A program made the translations under genes and the position numbers. Shown here one piece after another: positions 50,236 through 62,300 of a stretch of 64,000 nt of DNA. This DNA is from Gymnorhina tibicen (lineage: Eukaryota; Chordata; Aves; Passeriformes; Artamidae). Each line of letters opens with the position of its first letter. Within the stretch, counting starts at the first letter, position 1. Location: the NCBI GenBank assembly GCA_013399875.1, contig VXAZ01008283.1, positions 806,001-870,000 on the forward strand, read 5' to 3'. A model generated the notes under the pieces. That model was not told the DNA's origin, ran no database searches, and worked only from the letters and a program-made list of their open reading frames with translations.

Positions 50236-53200
50236 AACAAGTTAAAAAAATCAGCTGCAAGCACTTCACACATATTAAATTAAAGGATATGTTGCTGTTG
50301 TGTCTTTGGAGAATTGAGCAAAGGAAAACAGGATGTAAATATGATTTTGAGGGCTTTCTTTTCTCATTTTTGTTTGTGTGGATTATGATTGTTTTAGAAT
50401 ACTGCTCTACTCTTTTTACTCTTTTTTTGTCTTCTTTTGTAGCAATAGCAAAATTAATGGGACTGTTTGCCAAATAGAAAGAGCCAACTAGCTTTGAAAA
50501 TTCATACTCCTTCTTCTTTCACTTTGCCACAATGAAGATAACAAAGCTGAGCCCAAACAAAAATTTAAGCCCAAACTCACAGCAAAATACCTGACAACAG
50601 GCCAACTCCACAGGTAAAAATGAAGATATGTTTTGATTCTTGCATAACCTGCATTTATCAACCCATGATATTTTATTGTTAAATATGTTTTTATTACTAT
50701 TGTCTAAGTGCTTTATGAAACAGATGAAAAGTACAAGGTTCCTGCCCTGAGAACCTGTGGCTCTGATTCAGATGCGAAGCAGCAAGGAAGTAAGGGAGAA
50801 GAATGGGGATGTGAGAAGAGCTAACCAACAGAGCAGGCAGGTAGTTTGGCTGCATTGCACCTCTAAGGTCAGTTAGCTTAAGTTACACACAAGAAGAAAG
50901 GGTTCACATCTGTCCCAGACTCAAAAAAGGACCAGACAAGGTTAAACTGTCCATTTTATTTTCTTCCTTTCTATAATGTTTTAAAAATGTGCTGAGAGTG
51001 TATAAGCCTTCCAAAAAGTGTTAACTTGGCTAGTAGGTGTTAAAACTAGTGTGCTAATATTTTACTGGCCTGTTCAATAATGAATTGGGAAAAATTACTT
51101 ATCTCAGTTACATAATTAGTGTTCTCTTGACATGGAGTAGCCTCTATCCCTAGCCCACCCAGCAATTTACCTTCCTTTTTGCCACGGAGCCTCTAGACCC
51201 TTGGCTTTTTTCACCATGCTTGGAAGTTATTCATGCTATTTCCAAACAACGCAGGACACAAGTTTCCAAGTACTCAGATGCTGCCTGCACCCTGATGCCA
51301 ACAGACTTCCTTGATAATGACAGGTTTGCTCTCCTAGAGTGGAGAAGAGGTGTTCTCTCTGGAGGACAGATTATAGGCTGTGCTGAGTTCTAAATTTAGT
51401 CCCCAACATTAAGAGAGTTGCAACTATGCCAGCTCTGATTTTGAGACAAGAAAAAGGGGAACAGTCTCAAAACCAGAATGTAATCATGGGTTTCATGGTA
51501 AGGATTTCCTTGGGTGTTTAACAGTCACAGGGGAAGATGTTAATTCTTGGTCACTGTAAAGAACACCAGCTTTTCCATATGAACAGACAAAAGTAATTAA
51601 GAACTTCTCATGTTTCCTTGTTTCAGCTGAGAAAGTTCAATGGAATGGTACTGGAAAAGTGCAGGAATAAAAAGATATGAAATGAGTGTTTTGAAAAGAT
51701 ATTAAAAAAAATTCTGGTGAAGTGAGATTGCCAATGCTGCATCCAGGGAAGCTTTATGTTAATTATCTGAGTTCATAAAGTAGGAATGATTACATCAATA
51801 AAGGGTGATTCATAGTTAAGTGGTGCCTTTCAACCATACGACATCTATTGAGAACAAACACTGTGCTCCAGATGGAAGCCAACTAATGCACTAACAACAT
51901 AATTACAATGATTGCAGCTGTGACAAAGGGTATGAGTGGCTTTCAACCACAGCATACAACAAATTACAAGAAATGCATTTTTGTTAGTTAAGTATGTTGC
52001 AGTTCTGATTATGAGAGCAACTAGAATGGAACTGGACCTGTCGGCTTATACTAGACTCTACAGAATTGATAAGAATTATTAAAACTGCAAGAGAGAAATA
52101 ATCTAAAACCAAGATAGCATTCTGCTATTATTTTTGTCATATTGCTGTGCTGCCTTGTGAGTGTTCATGTGCATACATATGCTGAGAAGAAGGATAGTTC
52201 CTGTTCTTGAATGCTCGCCCATGAGAAAATAGATTCAGGGATGGGATTCTTTTCACTGACCTTCTGACTCTTGGCTCCCTGTACAGGTACCTGAAATTAG
52301 CAGACTCTTTCAGAATGTGATTCATTTTGTCATATTTTAAACTTCGATTTTTGAGTGGGATTATTTTTGAAGCAGCTGATCGCTCCTCTGAGTAAAGGGA
52401 GCTAGGGTGATGTACTCACATAGGCACATACACATATTGTAAAACTCGTCATGAGACCATATGTATTACACCTTTGAATGAATACAGAAAGACCGATGAA
52501 ACAGTGCTGACAAAATAAGACCATGCATTCAAGTTAAGAATAATCATAATACTCCAACATAAGTTGTCCTTTGTGTATAGCAAAGCAAAAGCGAGCTTTG
52601 AGAAAGGCAAGACCGGTAATTATTTAAAGACTACTCATTCCAGAAACAAGGCAACATATGGAAAGAAGTGGAAAATAGTGAAGATTTAAAGGTTTAACAA
52701 CACTGAATATTGCAGGTATGTTGCAAATGGAACTCTCCCTAAAAGGTGACAGTCTGTGAAGGGATTCCAAAGCAGAGGAAAATGTGGTGCTGTGTGGGTT
52801 TGCAGAAAAGCTGCTGGTGAGTAAATACAAGAGGAAGGTTTATCCTAAAACACAGCACCCAGAAGTGCTACCACACAGATCTTTGCAGTTTTACATGACC
52901 CATCCATAAATCCTACCTCTTCCAAATCCACCATAGACACAAATCTGCACTGCTGTCTCTAAAATATCTGTTTCTGAGGAGACAGTTCACCCACAATCTG
53001 ATATCTTCATATCACTACATATACTGCAACATCACTGAGCAGGCAGAATGCTAAAAAGTACAGCATTTATTAAGTAGAACTTTAGGTCAGATACTTCATT
53101 AAAGACCTGGGAAAAGTTTGGATAAAACTAAACATTCTATTTTAGTAACATTATGCTAAATTTTATAAAAAATCTGGGACCTTAGGTTCAAAGAATAACA

Positions 53201-53804
53201 CCCCTTCCCTGTTTCCTCCCAGCATCTAAGCCCCACCCAGTTCTCCACCCAGTTAAAGAGAGGTGGGAATATCCTTTCCCCATAGGCACTACCGTGTTGA
53301 TCCCCTCTAAATTGTTTTTACGCCTTCTAGGTTCAAGATAAATCCTTCCTCCTTTCCTTCTCCATCCTTAATTCTCACATCTGAGCTCAGTGAAACAGAG
53401 CACTGATAGCTTATCTAGAAGTGGAGGCAAAAATTAACTCTGCTATTTAAAGCACTTTATGCCTTATTACAGTTGGAAGCCTTTTTCAATCTGCAAATTA
53501 CATATCGTAACAAGTATTAGCTATACATATGTTCTATTAAATTAATAATCTTCATTGTGGCCTTAGCTTTTGGCAGGGACTACTCATTGCAACCACCCAT
53601 TATTACTTGCTGACACAGGCTTGAGAAATGTTCTGTCAAAACCACCTTCTCCCTCTTTTATCTCATTCTGTTACTTTCAGAGGTAACTATCGGTAAAATC
53701 AGTAGCTAGAAAAATCTAAACAGAATTTTAGGTACTGTTTGAAAAAGAACAGAATAAATCAGAAAGCACCAGTACCAGGCTGCATACATCCAGGGTGTCC
53801 CTGC
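50236..53804. other. Unique non-coding stretch, no gene seen
   Basis: No recognised transposon or exon on either strand. Frames are under 70 codons apart from the one overlapping the CR1 tail at 50090-50473 (minus). Confidence 0.5.
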
Positions 53805-53950
53805 TGCTTAAGCATTATTTTCAGTTCTGTTCATCATATCTCAAAGGGATAGAGTATAAGTAGAAAAACTACAAAGAAAGGCCACAAAAGTCACAAGAAA
53901 CATGGAAAAACTCCTGTACAAAAGCTGATTAGATAAAGAGTTTTTAGATT
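53805..53950 (+). mobile_element. Ancient CR1-like LINE scrap
   Basis: TTTTCAGTTCTGTTCATCAT, then ATCTCAAAGGGATAGAGTAT, ACAAAGAAAGGCCACAAAAG and ACATGGAAAAACTCCTGTAC correspond to the old CR1 ORF2 region that reads roughly FQFCSPYLKKDIEKLEKVQ then RRATKMIRNMEKL. There is strong divergence and no 3' tail. It is older than the other CR1 copies here. Confidence 0.6.
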
Positions 53951-55424
53951 GGGGAAAATTCATCCAAATATCAATAAAATGGAAATTTATATAAAAGATG
54001 GAGATATAATTTATTCAGTAATTGCCACAGTGAAAGAAAAGGAGGACACTGACTGATCTTATTGGGTAGTATGTTTAAAACAAACTGACAATATATGTAG
54101 TGAAAGATTAAATTTAGATTCGTTTTCCTAAAATGTTGTCCTATGCAAGGTTTAAGCATGTATAAAAAAGTTTAAGCAAATTCTAGAGAACAGACTTGCC
54201 CAGGCTTTTTGGGTACCATGGTCCCAGTGGTGTCCAGCACAAGAATTCCCTGGACATTTGTTCTCCAGCAATTTGCAGGAATTTCACTGGAAATGAGGGG
54301 GTGGATTAACTTTTTGTATATGCTAGTCTACCAGCCTCCAGTTCAGCAGGCCTTCACCAGAAGTTTCAGGTGAGCCATCTGGATTTGCCTTGACCTGAAA
54401 AGGTTTGCCTTGAACACTCAAGTCCATTTGGCTCAGAGAAGTTGATTCAAGTTTGTAGGTGACTCAATTTTAACTTTATTTTTTGTAGTAAGGATGTATG
54501 TTATACTTCCTTGAATTACAAGTTAGTTCAAGAATATCCACTGAGTCATTTTACCATTTATAAAATCTTTAAAACCCATTTTATTAAATAGACAATATTT
54601 AAAAAAATGTGACCTCATTGATGCCATTATCATATTTTTTACAAGATCACTTTTATGTCAAGTGCACTAACGAGCTAGAAAGGACATGATTAGAAAAAAA
54701 CAGTACAGGCAGATTATATTGGAGCATTGTAAGAATAAAAAAAAATCTTCCTCTTCCAGTATAATGTTTGCTGGTGGGGAAGCTGGTGGTCTAAAGCAGA
54801 GTGAAGCATAGCAAAAAGCTTTTCAAGAAAGTTTTTGTGTTCCTTAGGAACTTCATTTTTGCTATAATTTAAATCTATGATCCAGAACTAAAAGAAACTT
54901 TTACACTTCATTAGCAAACCAAATATGACTATGCCACTAATGCTTTGAGATAACACTGATGATGAATGATTTTCTATGATGTACTTTAATGGTACTTGGC
55001 TGCTTCAAATTTCAGAGCTGGAGATACACATGGCTCAACTGAATTTGATAGATAGTTTGCTTACCTCTGGAGTTGCCAAGTTGACACTTCACTGCTACTA
55101 GAGTTTTCATGCTTTTACCTGAATTTATAAGCAAAATCTTGGGCAAAAGCTTGTAAATGTGATTTGTCCATAAAATCTGCATGAATTAGATCAGGTGCCT
55201 ATGCACCAGAAGAGAATTTAAACATCAGTACCAATGGCAGTCTAATCTGCCAAAGTGCAGAAATTTAACAGAAAACTAAACATGAAAATTCTGTCAGCCG
55301 TTGGGTATGCATCTGTTGCTAATTTGGTGCTTTGGCTCTCAGAACAGTCAAACCTGACCTCAAAGCTCAGATCATCTACAGGATGAAGTGCTCATCTAGT
55401 TAAATTTAGTGGCAAAATTGTTCT

Positions 55425-55450
55425 TGTCAGGAAAGCCAGCTTTCCTGACA
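55425..55450. repeat. 26-bp inverted repeat, 2-nt loop
   Basis: TGTCAGGAAAGC (55425-55436) is the exact reverse complement of GCTTTCCTGACA (55439-55450), separated by CA. It could fold as a hairpin or cruciform. No T-run follows and there is no gene nearby. Confidence 0.95.
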
Positions 55451-56233
55451 GAAATAGTTTTCCATAGAAAGATGAATCGTTCTGAGGTTATAGTAGTCTT
55501 GTTACTGCATAATTTTGTTACATATAGAGTTCATATATTTAAAATTTATTTCAGCCATACTTTGTATATTCCTTTCTACTTATTTTGACTTGTGCTTTAT
55601 CTCTTCTTTTTTAAACACTTACCGGTTGGGAAATAAATCACACTCCCATTTGATACTGGTAAATGCAGGAACAGTTTCCACTTTTTTTATCTTGTTGAAT
55701 TTTGGTGCTTCTCCTTGTCCAATTTTTCCTTAGCTAAAACCAACTTCTGTAACAACAATATGTTTAGGGACTTGATATTTCTTGGAGATTTTGCTGGTGC
55801 ATTTTAATACAGCCTGACTTGTACTTCATGAAACTGATAGCATTTAAGTGGTACTGTACAAAAACACTGTTACTGAGGTAGAGTATGTGTTTTATGTATT
55901 TTGTTAATATCTAATAAGGTTTTTTTCAGTATTTATTTCCTCCCCTCAGCAGATCTGATTCTTGTCCTTATGGAGTGAAACTCTATATGGTGTATCCCAA
56001 ATAAAACATACTTCAGGTGTTTCATCTGAATTTTTGTTTGTGGTCCTTGACTACATAAAAATCCTTTTAGTATTAGATGGGAAGCATGGATCAGTATTTT
56101 ACTTTATTAACAGATGTATTTGAAACCCAGATTTGGATGACCTTCTGGGTCCTGTCAATATCCCTTTGTTGGACAGTTGTTGACACTTCAGATTAAGGCA
56201 AAAATTACCCTGAAAATACACTTGGGAAGCAGC

Positions 56234-56271
56234 ATAAGACTTTGACCATTTCATAAGACTTTGACCATTTC
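56234..56271. repeat. 19-bp perfect tandem duplication
   Basis: ATAAGACTTTGACCATTTC occurs twice back to back (56234-56252 and 56253-56271) without mismatch, suggesting a recent small duplication. Confidence 0.97.
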
Positions 56272-56504
56272 AGGACATGAGCCAAGAGACCTGGGGCTGG
56301 CTCGAACATGCTGTTAATGTACAGCTGCCAATACTATCAGCTTTCTGAGGTGATGCAGGCAATCTGGCTCTTCCTGTGGGCCAGGAAAGAAACAGAAGCA
56401 TCTATGTACACATAAATCCCACGGGGAGCACTGTGAGGAGCCAAATGAATCCCAGACAGAAGAGACTGAAAAAATATTGAAAGGTACAAGCACATAGAGC
56501 CTAC

Positions 56505-56528
56505 CCTCTCTCTCTCTCCCTCTCTCTC
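56505..56528. repeat. (CT)n short microsatellite
   Basis: CTCTCTCTCTCTCC followed by CTCTCTCTC. Low complexity. Confidence 0.9.
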
Positions 56529-57009
56529 AGTAAGGCTGTTACAATGTTAAATTGCTCTCATCTCTCAAATTGTTTTTTGCTGCAAGATTGAAATAGTCTG
56601 ACTTTCAGCTGTATTCTGCAGGGCTGCATACAGCTTTGTTAGCAAGGTGGAAAAAACTCCCATCCCTGCAAGCCTTTCAGTATGCAAGTACGGTCACCTA
56701 GCTGTGCCTTCACAGTCTCTTGTTAAAACGGTTGAGTTCTTTAATCCTCACATTTAAAAGGTTGGTTTCCTCCTTGGGCCTTTTTTATGTCTTTCTTTGG
56801 AACTCTTGTTTGTATTTTTATGTCCTTCCTAATTCATTGTGAGACCAGCTGCTTCCTTCCTCGTGTACTGCACCAGGTTGCATTTTACTTTTCTGCAGTC
56901 TTCTTGGGAGTGTGCTGGTGTTTCAGGATCACCTTAGTCTGGACAAGGATCCTGGGAAGGGTGCTGTTAGGAGGGGTATTTTCTCTCCCCTCTATCTCAT
57001 ATATGAGAG

Positions 57010-58130
57010 TGTGTTGGTTTTGCATGGCCTGGTTTCTGGTAGCAGGGGGGACACAGAGATGGCTCCTGTGAGAAGCTGCTGGAAGGTTCCACCATGTCCG
57101 GCAGAGCCAATGGCTGATGGCTCTGAAGATGGACATGCTGCTGGCCAAGGCTGGGCCAATTAGAGATTGTGGTAACACCTCAGTGATAACATATTTAAGA
57201 AGAAATCACAACAAAAGTAGTGGTGCAGTTTTAATTCGAGCTAGAGAAGAGGAGGAGGTGGGAACATGTGAGGGAAAACAAGATGGAGACACCAAGGTCA
57301 GTGGAGAAGGAGGGGGAGGAGGTGCTCCAGGCGCCGCAGCCGAGGTTCCTCTGCAGGCCGTGGTGAAGACCACGGTGAAGCAGCTGTGCCCCTGCAGCCC
57401 ATGGGGATCCCCGGGGAATGCAGAGATCCACCCACAGCCCATGGGGATCCCCGGGGAATGCAGAGATCCACCCACAGCCCGTGGGGGAGGTGCCCGTGCC
57501 GGAGCAGGTGGGTGCCTGGAGGAGGCTGTGATCCAGTGGGAGACCCATGGAGAGAGATGGCCCTTGCTTCCAGGCTGGAGCAGCCTGTCCTTGGAGGACT
57601 GCACCCCGTGGGAAGAGACCCACGGCGCAGCAGTTTTGGGAGGCCTGTGTGCCCGTGGGAGGGGCTCACATTGCAGCAATTTTGGGAGGACTGCTGCTTG
57701 TGAGATTGGACCCACGCTGGAGAAGTTCACAGAGAACTGTCTCCCATGGGAGGGACGGACCCCCATGGCATAGCAGGAGAAGAACTCCTCTCCCTGAGCA
57801 GTGGAAGAAAACCTTGGGTGTTAAACTGACCAAAAGCCCCACACCCTGTCTCCCTGAGCCACTGGTGTGAAGGAGGGAGAAACTGGGGGAGAAAAAAAAA
57901 GTGTTTTTAAGGACTAATTTTACTTCTCATTATCCTGCTCTGATTTTTGTTAGTAATAAATTCACTTACTATCTTTAAGTCAAGCCTGTTTTGACCTTGG
58001 AGTGTTTTCTCCCAGTCCTTATCTTAACTCATGAACCCTTCATTATATTTCCTCCCCTCTGTCTAGCTGCAGAGGGGAGTGAGCAAGAGGTTTTTGTGGA
58101 TGCCTGGCATTTGGCCAGTGTCAAAACTTA
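57010..58130 (+). mobile_element. Avian ERV LTR, nearly full length, GC-rich
   Basis: It starts TGTGTTGGTTTTGCATGGCC, then CCTGTGAGAAGCTGCTGGAA, GGGCCAATTAGAGATTGTGG and GGAGGAGGTGCTCCAGGCGC. Repeated GTGGGAGAGACCCACG-like modules follow, then TTTTACTTCTCATTATCCTG with GTTAGTAATAAATTCACTTA (polyadenylation-signal region) and the U5-like TTCATTATATTTCCTCCCCT. It ends GGCATTTGGCCAGTGTCAAA near 58130. This is a well-known avian LTR type; the truncated copy at 27380-27928 is a relative. No internal viral genes flank it, so it is probably a solo LTR. I could not find a clean target-site duplication. The 218-codon frame inside (57117-57773) is read from LTR modules and is not a gene. Confidence 0.92.
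57396..57475. repeat. 40-bp tandem duplication inside the LTR
   Basis: Two identical 40-bp units (57396-57435 and 57436-57475), each beginning AGCCCATGGGGATCCCCGGG, are followed by a diverged third unit starting AGCCCGTGGGGG. LTRs of this type carry arrays of such modules, and the exact identity suggests a late local duplication. Confidence 0.97.
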
Positions 58131-58466
58131 GCAGAGAATTTCCAGAAAGGAAGATGAGCAAGTGCTTGTGCTTCCCTTGAGAATAAAAATTAAGGTATGG
58201 CAGAGGAAAAGTTGTCTGACAAGTGAAACAGAAGGTTTCAGCTCAGTCAGCTCTAGTGAGAGGGAGAAAGGAAGAGTGACAGGCAATCAGGTCTACAGGT
58301 GCAAGGACAGAGGTGGGAGGTGAGCATCCCAGAAATCCAGAACCTGAGGACTGCTCTGCCAGATCAACACAAACACTAGAAATTTGTGATTTCAACATCC
58401 AATCAGATGAACTGGATGTTTATCTCCTGCGTAGTCCTTAACAAGTAAACAAGGATATGCTCCTTG

Positions 58467-58490
58467 TTTTTTCTTTTTTTTTTTTTTTTT
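58467..58490. repeat. Poly-T tract
   Basis: A run of T with one C interruption, including an uninterrupted stretch of 17 T. Confidence 0.9.
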
Positions 58491-58930
58491 CAATCTGAAC
58501 GGCCTTCCTAGCTGCCTTTTGATTACACTCAGATCTCACATTGAAGTGATGATGTGAGGTCACACATCAGCAGCTTCTGACCTACAAACTTCTAGTCTTG
58601 ATGCCAAATGTATTAAAACTTTCAGTGGGTTATAAGCATTTAATTAGGGAATACAGTATTCTGAAACAGTTTATCTTCCTGAATATTTAATACTCCAATG
58701 AATTTTGTGTCATTTGCAAAGTTTATCAAAAATGATTTTATGTCATTTCTTAGCTTCCATATCTGCTGTATTTTATATACAATGCAATTATGAGGTAATA
58801 TTCTGTTATGAACTATATGAAGACATTTGTCTTGATTACTTAAAATAAAATGCCCAAATTGTCATGGGAGCTTTTACAAATAATGTAAAAGAAAGGATAA
58901 ATAATACAATAAAACTATGAAACCTGAAAT

Positions 58931-59365
58931 TTGCTCCAAATCATAGCCAATCTGTTCTGCATTGCTGTAAAATACAAGACACTATACAATTCTCTTTTGG
59001 CTTCTCAAGAAACAAGAGTGTATAGCTCTGAGTGTTACTCTGCCCTTCAGATAAGCCAGAATGGGGCTCCTTTAGGTCAGCTGAGAGCAAATCCAAGACC
59101 GCTTTGGCACAAAGATTCATTAAAGCAGGTACTGTTTAGCCTGAGTGCTTCTGCCACTCAGTATGTGGCACAAACCACAAACCACTCTGACTTTCCAGAA
59201 AGAAGCTCAGGGCTTGTGAGCACCACAAAGTGGTTCTGCACCACACACTCTAGTGATCATTCTAAAAGAGAAGCTATTTCCATGCAAAAAAAGAAACTCC
59301 AGGCAATTCAGGACTGCTGGAATGCTTCCAGAGTGGCCTGTGTGTGGTGGCCCTGTGCTTCATAG
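58931..59365 (+). other. Unassigned 144-codon open frame
   Basis: An ATG-started frame rich in Ser, Gln and Ala with no recognised domain, no clear signal peptide and no transmembrane segment. The DNA from about 59040 to 59640 is more GC-rich than its surroundings and may be an unidentified old repeat rather than an exon. A frame of this length can arise by chance in 64 kb on six frames. Probably not a gene. Confidence 0.12.
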
Positions 59366-62300
59366 ACCTGGATGGTGTTTGGCGTGCTGTTATGATCGTA
59401 GTTCCAGATACATGGACAGCACGTAGGTTTCCCTGTGAATGGAACCAAGGTTCCCAGGTTACTTTGCATCGACAAGTGTGTTATGACCTACCCCAGAAGG
59501 CACATTTAGGGAGGGGTGGTCCTTGGTTTTCACAGAGGAGCAGTTGCTTCTTTGCAACATTTGCATACAAAAGTCCTCCGATGATCTCAACAATGTCTAA
59601 GCCATGAACCATTTCAGCCTCTCACAGAGTGCTCTGCTAGTTGAAACACAGCAGTGCTCTCATTCTGATGCTCAATACCTCCCCTTCAGTATGTCCGAAG
59701 TGTACCTTCTCAAAAACTCAGTGTAAGTTATGCTTAAGATTTACACAGAATCCAGAACTTTTCCTACGTCCTGTATTATTACAAATGACCATTGGAAAGT
59801 TACTTACCATCACTTAAGCTACCAAAGGACAAACCTACTTCAGATCCACTGAATACCTGGCAGTTTCCTGAGATTTTCAAGGATGTCATTTGCATAGATT
59901 GATATGCTGGAGAACTATTTTGATTTATAAAGCGTTTCAACTTAAATAGGTTTACTTTTAGAAATATGCCTGGCTTATGTAAGATTTTAAATAATTCAGC
60001 CACCGCTGTGTAGAAAAGTAATGATTAAACACACAAGATACAGAAGAAAGGCCATTTCAAGGCTGTTGATCAGTTAGGGAGGCAACTTAGTATGCTGAAT
60101 AGCCAGTGTTATTCCCCTGAAATTATCCTCTAGTGCAGTTTAAAGCATCCTATATGTCCTGTAAGGCATTATTGATACAATGTTAGACAATGCCCTCTAT
60201 TATATGGCTATACTGAATTGTTATGTGACTGAATGGGAATCAGAGTGGATGTAATTCAGTTCTGAACAGAAACTGCAAAATGAGAGTTAAATTGAAAATC
60301 AGAGTAAAAATGTCAAGTTTCTCATCGCTTGGGTGTCATTAGCAAAATGTTTATTTTCTATTTTTAAAAATGCTTTATTTATTAGGAGTTTTTTGAGTGT
60401 GCTGCATTGAAGAAACATTTTATGTGTTGAAAAAGTGTTTTTTCACTGAAACTCTGAAATTCTATGACAAATCATTCTGTTGTCCTAGTACTCAGATTGA
60501 GATGACTACGTGGTTCTTCCCTACAAATTTTATTATAAAACCTTGTAATTATGTGTGGTCAGATTTATGTGTCTATGGAGAAGCCCTGTGACAATGTCTG
60601 TCAAAAGCTTTTTAGAGTGGATTCAGCTGCAAGAATCAGTACTTCCTAGGGGACCACATATCCAGATGGAATTGAGAGCCTGGTCATGCAACTGTCAGCC
60701 ATGTTCTTGTTCCTCTCAATGCTCTAAAGAGATTCTTGGCATGATTAAGGATTAATCAAGAGAATAAAATTTTGCTGGGTCAGGTCCCAATTCTGGAATG
60801 TGATTAATTAATTTACTGAAAAAAACATGCTGCAATTTTTAATATTAAAAAATACAGTAATAAATAAACAAAGCTGATGTGGCTGTGAGGTTTGTTGAGG
60901 ATTATAATGAATTCCAGTTTGTGAATTAGAACTGGCAGGCTGTGCAAGAGTTTCAAGCCCAGTGCCATGGGTCTCCTGGGAGCTATTTCAGGTTTTCTAG
61001 TTATGCAGCAGCACTGACGCTGATTGTATAAGAAGCCAACAGATTTAAGAGAGAAAGAACTGAGAGGACAGCTATAGTAAATCAGAAAGTTTTTCTATGT
61101 TACAGAAAACATCTGAGAACATTGTTGAATATTTCTGGTTTGTGAAAATTTAACCTTTAGTCAGCTAATGATTGTAGTACCTAATTATTTCCTTTCAAGT
61201 AGAAAAGAAACCCCAAACAATAAACAATAAAAGCTATTAATTCTTCCACTCTTGACTGTCATAAATTTGATGACTTCTTGATTGTATATAAATTTTTATT
61301 TCTATAGCCCTTTCTCTTATATTTTTCTTGAGACTGACTACATTTACCCAATTTAATCTATTCCCACCTGAAACCAGTAGATACTCCTCAACAATAGTTT
61401 GGGCTTCACATTTTAAAGTGGTTCAAGTTCCTGAAGAGGTGGGCCGCTGAGAAATGCGTGTGTTCATTTTTTAGTTACTGAGGAAGTGTCAGGAAGAGGT
61501 TTCACTCTGCTTGCTGAATCACTAGAGGGAGCTCCAGATGCATGGTTAGGGAAGGCTTTATTTTCAAACCATACAAAACTCAAGAAACCGGAAAAAATAC
61601 CTTTCCCAATGGACAGTGATTGCTAAATGTCTAAAAGAGAAAAATAATAGTCCTTTTTTTTTTCTTATTAGTTAGAGCATTTTATGTGTGTTTGTTTGCC
61701 AATAATACATGCCTCACAAGCTAATAACTACAGTGTTTAAAGGCTGGTAACAAATAATGTCCAGTTAAAAACTTTGCAAATAGAAAGCTTGAAAAATGCC
61801 TAAGACCAGTGCCTGTAAGCCCTTTTAGGCAATAGCAATCAAGATATGTGGCTTTTTCAAGTGGCTGGTTTGTCAGGGCTGGTGAGATACATATCCAGTA
61901 GGTTGGAACTAAACCTTTCCTCTGATGCAATGCAATGACTGTAAAGCAGTATCTGCAAGTCCACTGATCTGATGTCTGATATTCCTACAGGGCAATGGCT
62001 CTTATGGTGCTAAAATGAGGATCATTTTTGATGTCCAAAGGGAGATTCATTTGGCTGAAACATAAAGCGGAGGAAATACAAAATAGCATTTTCTGAAGAA
62101 CTTTCAGTGTTTATTATTTGCAAAATTGCTTCCAAAGTGCTGGAATTAAGAAGGCATTTTGTTCTGGCCTATATTTAAAATGCTATTGATTTATTTTCAG
62201 TGTTTTTTAAGGAGATGCCTTTCTTTACATGAGAAGCTATCAAATGTTCTAATATCTTTTAATAGTTAGCATTGATATCTCAGTTCCCTAGAAAATTTGA

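Larger units (their letters stand above)
53951..57009. other. Non-coding stretch with small local repeats
   Basis: No exon recognised. It contains a 26-bp palindrome (55425-55450), a 19-bp perfect tandem duplication (56234-56271) and a (CT)n run (56505-56528), listed separately. Confidence 0.5.

Noticed and set aside
50090..50473. 127-codon minus-strand frame
   Set aside because: It crosses a CR1 3' tail scrap in antisense and shows no family similarity.
57117..57773. 218-codon open frame, plus strand, with several overlapping frames on both strands
   Set aside because: It lies wholly within a recognised ERV LTR and is built from its GC-rich repeated modules; it has no protein family signature.
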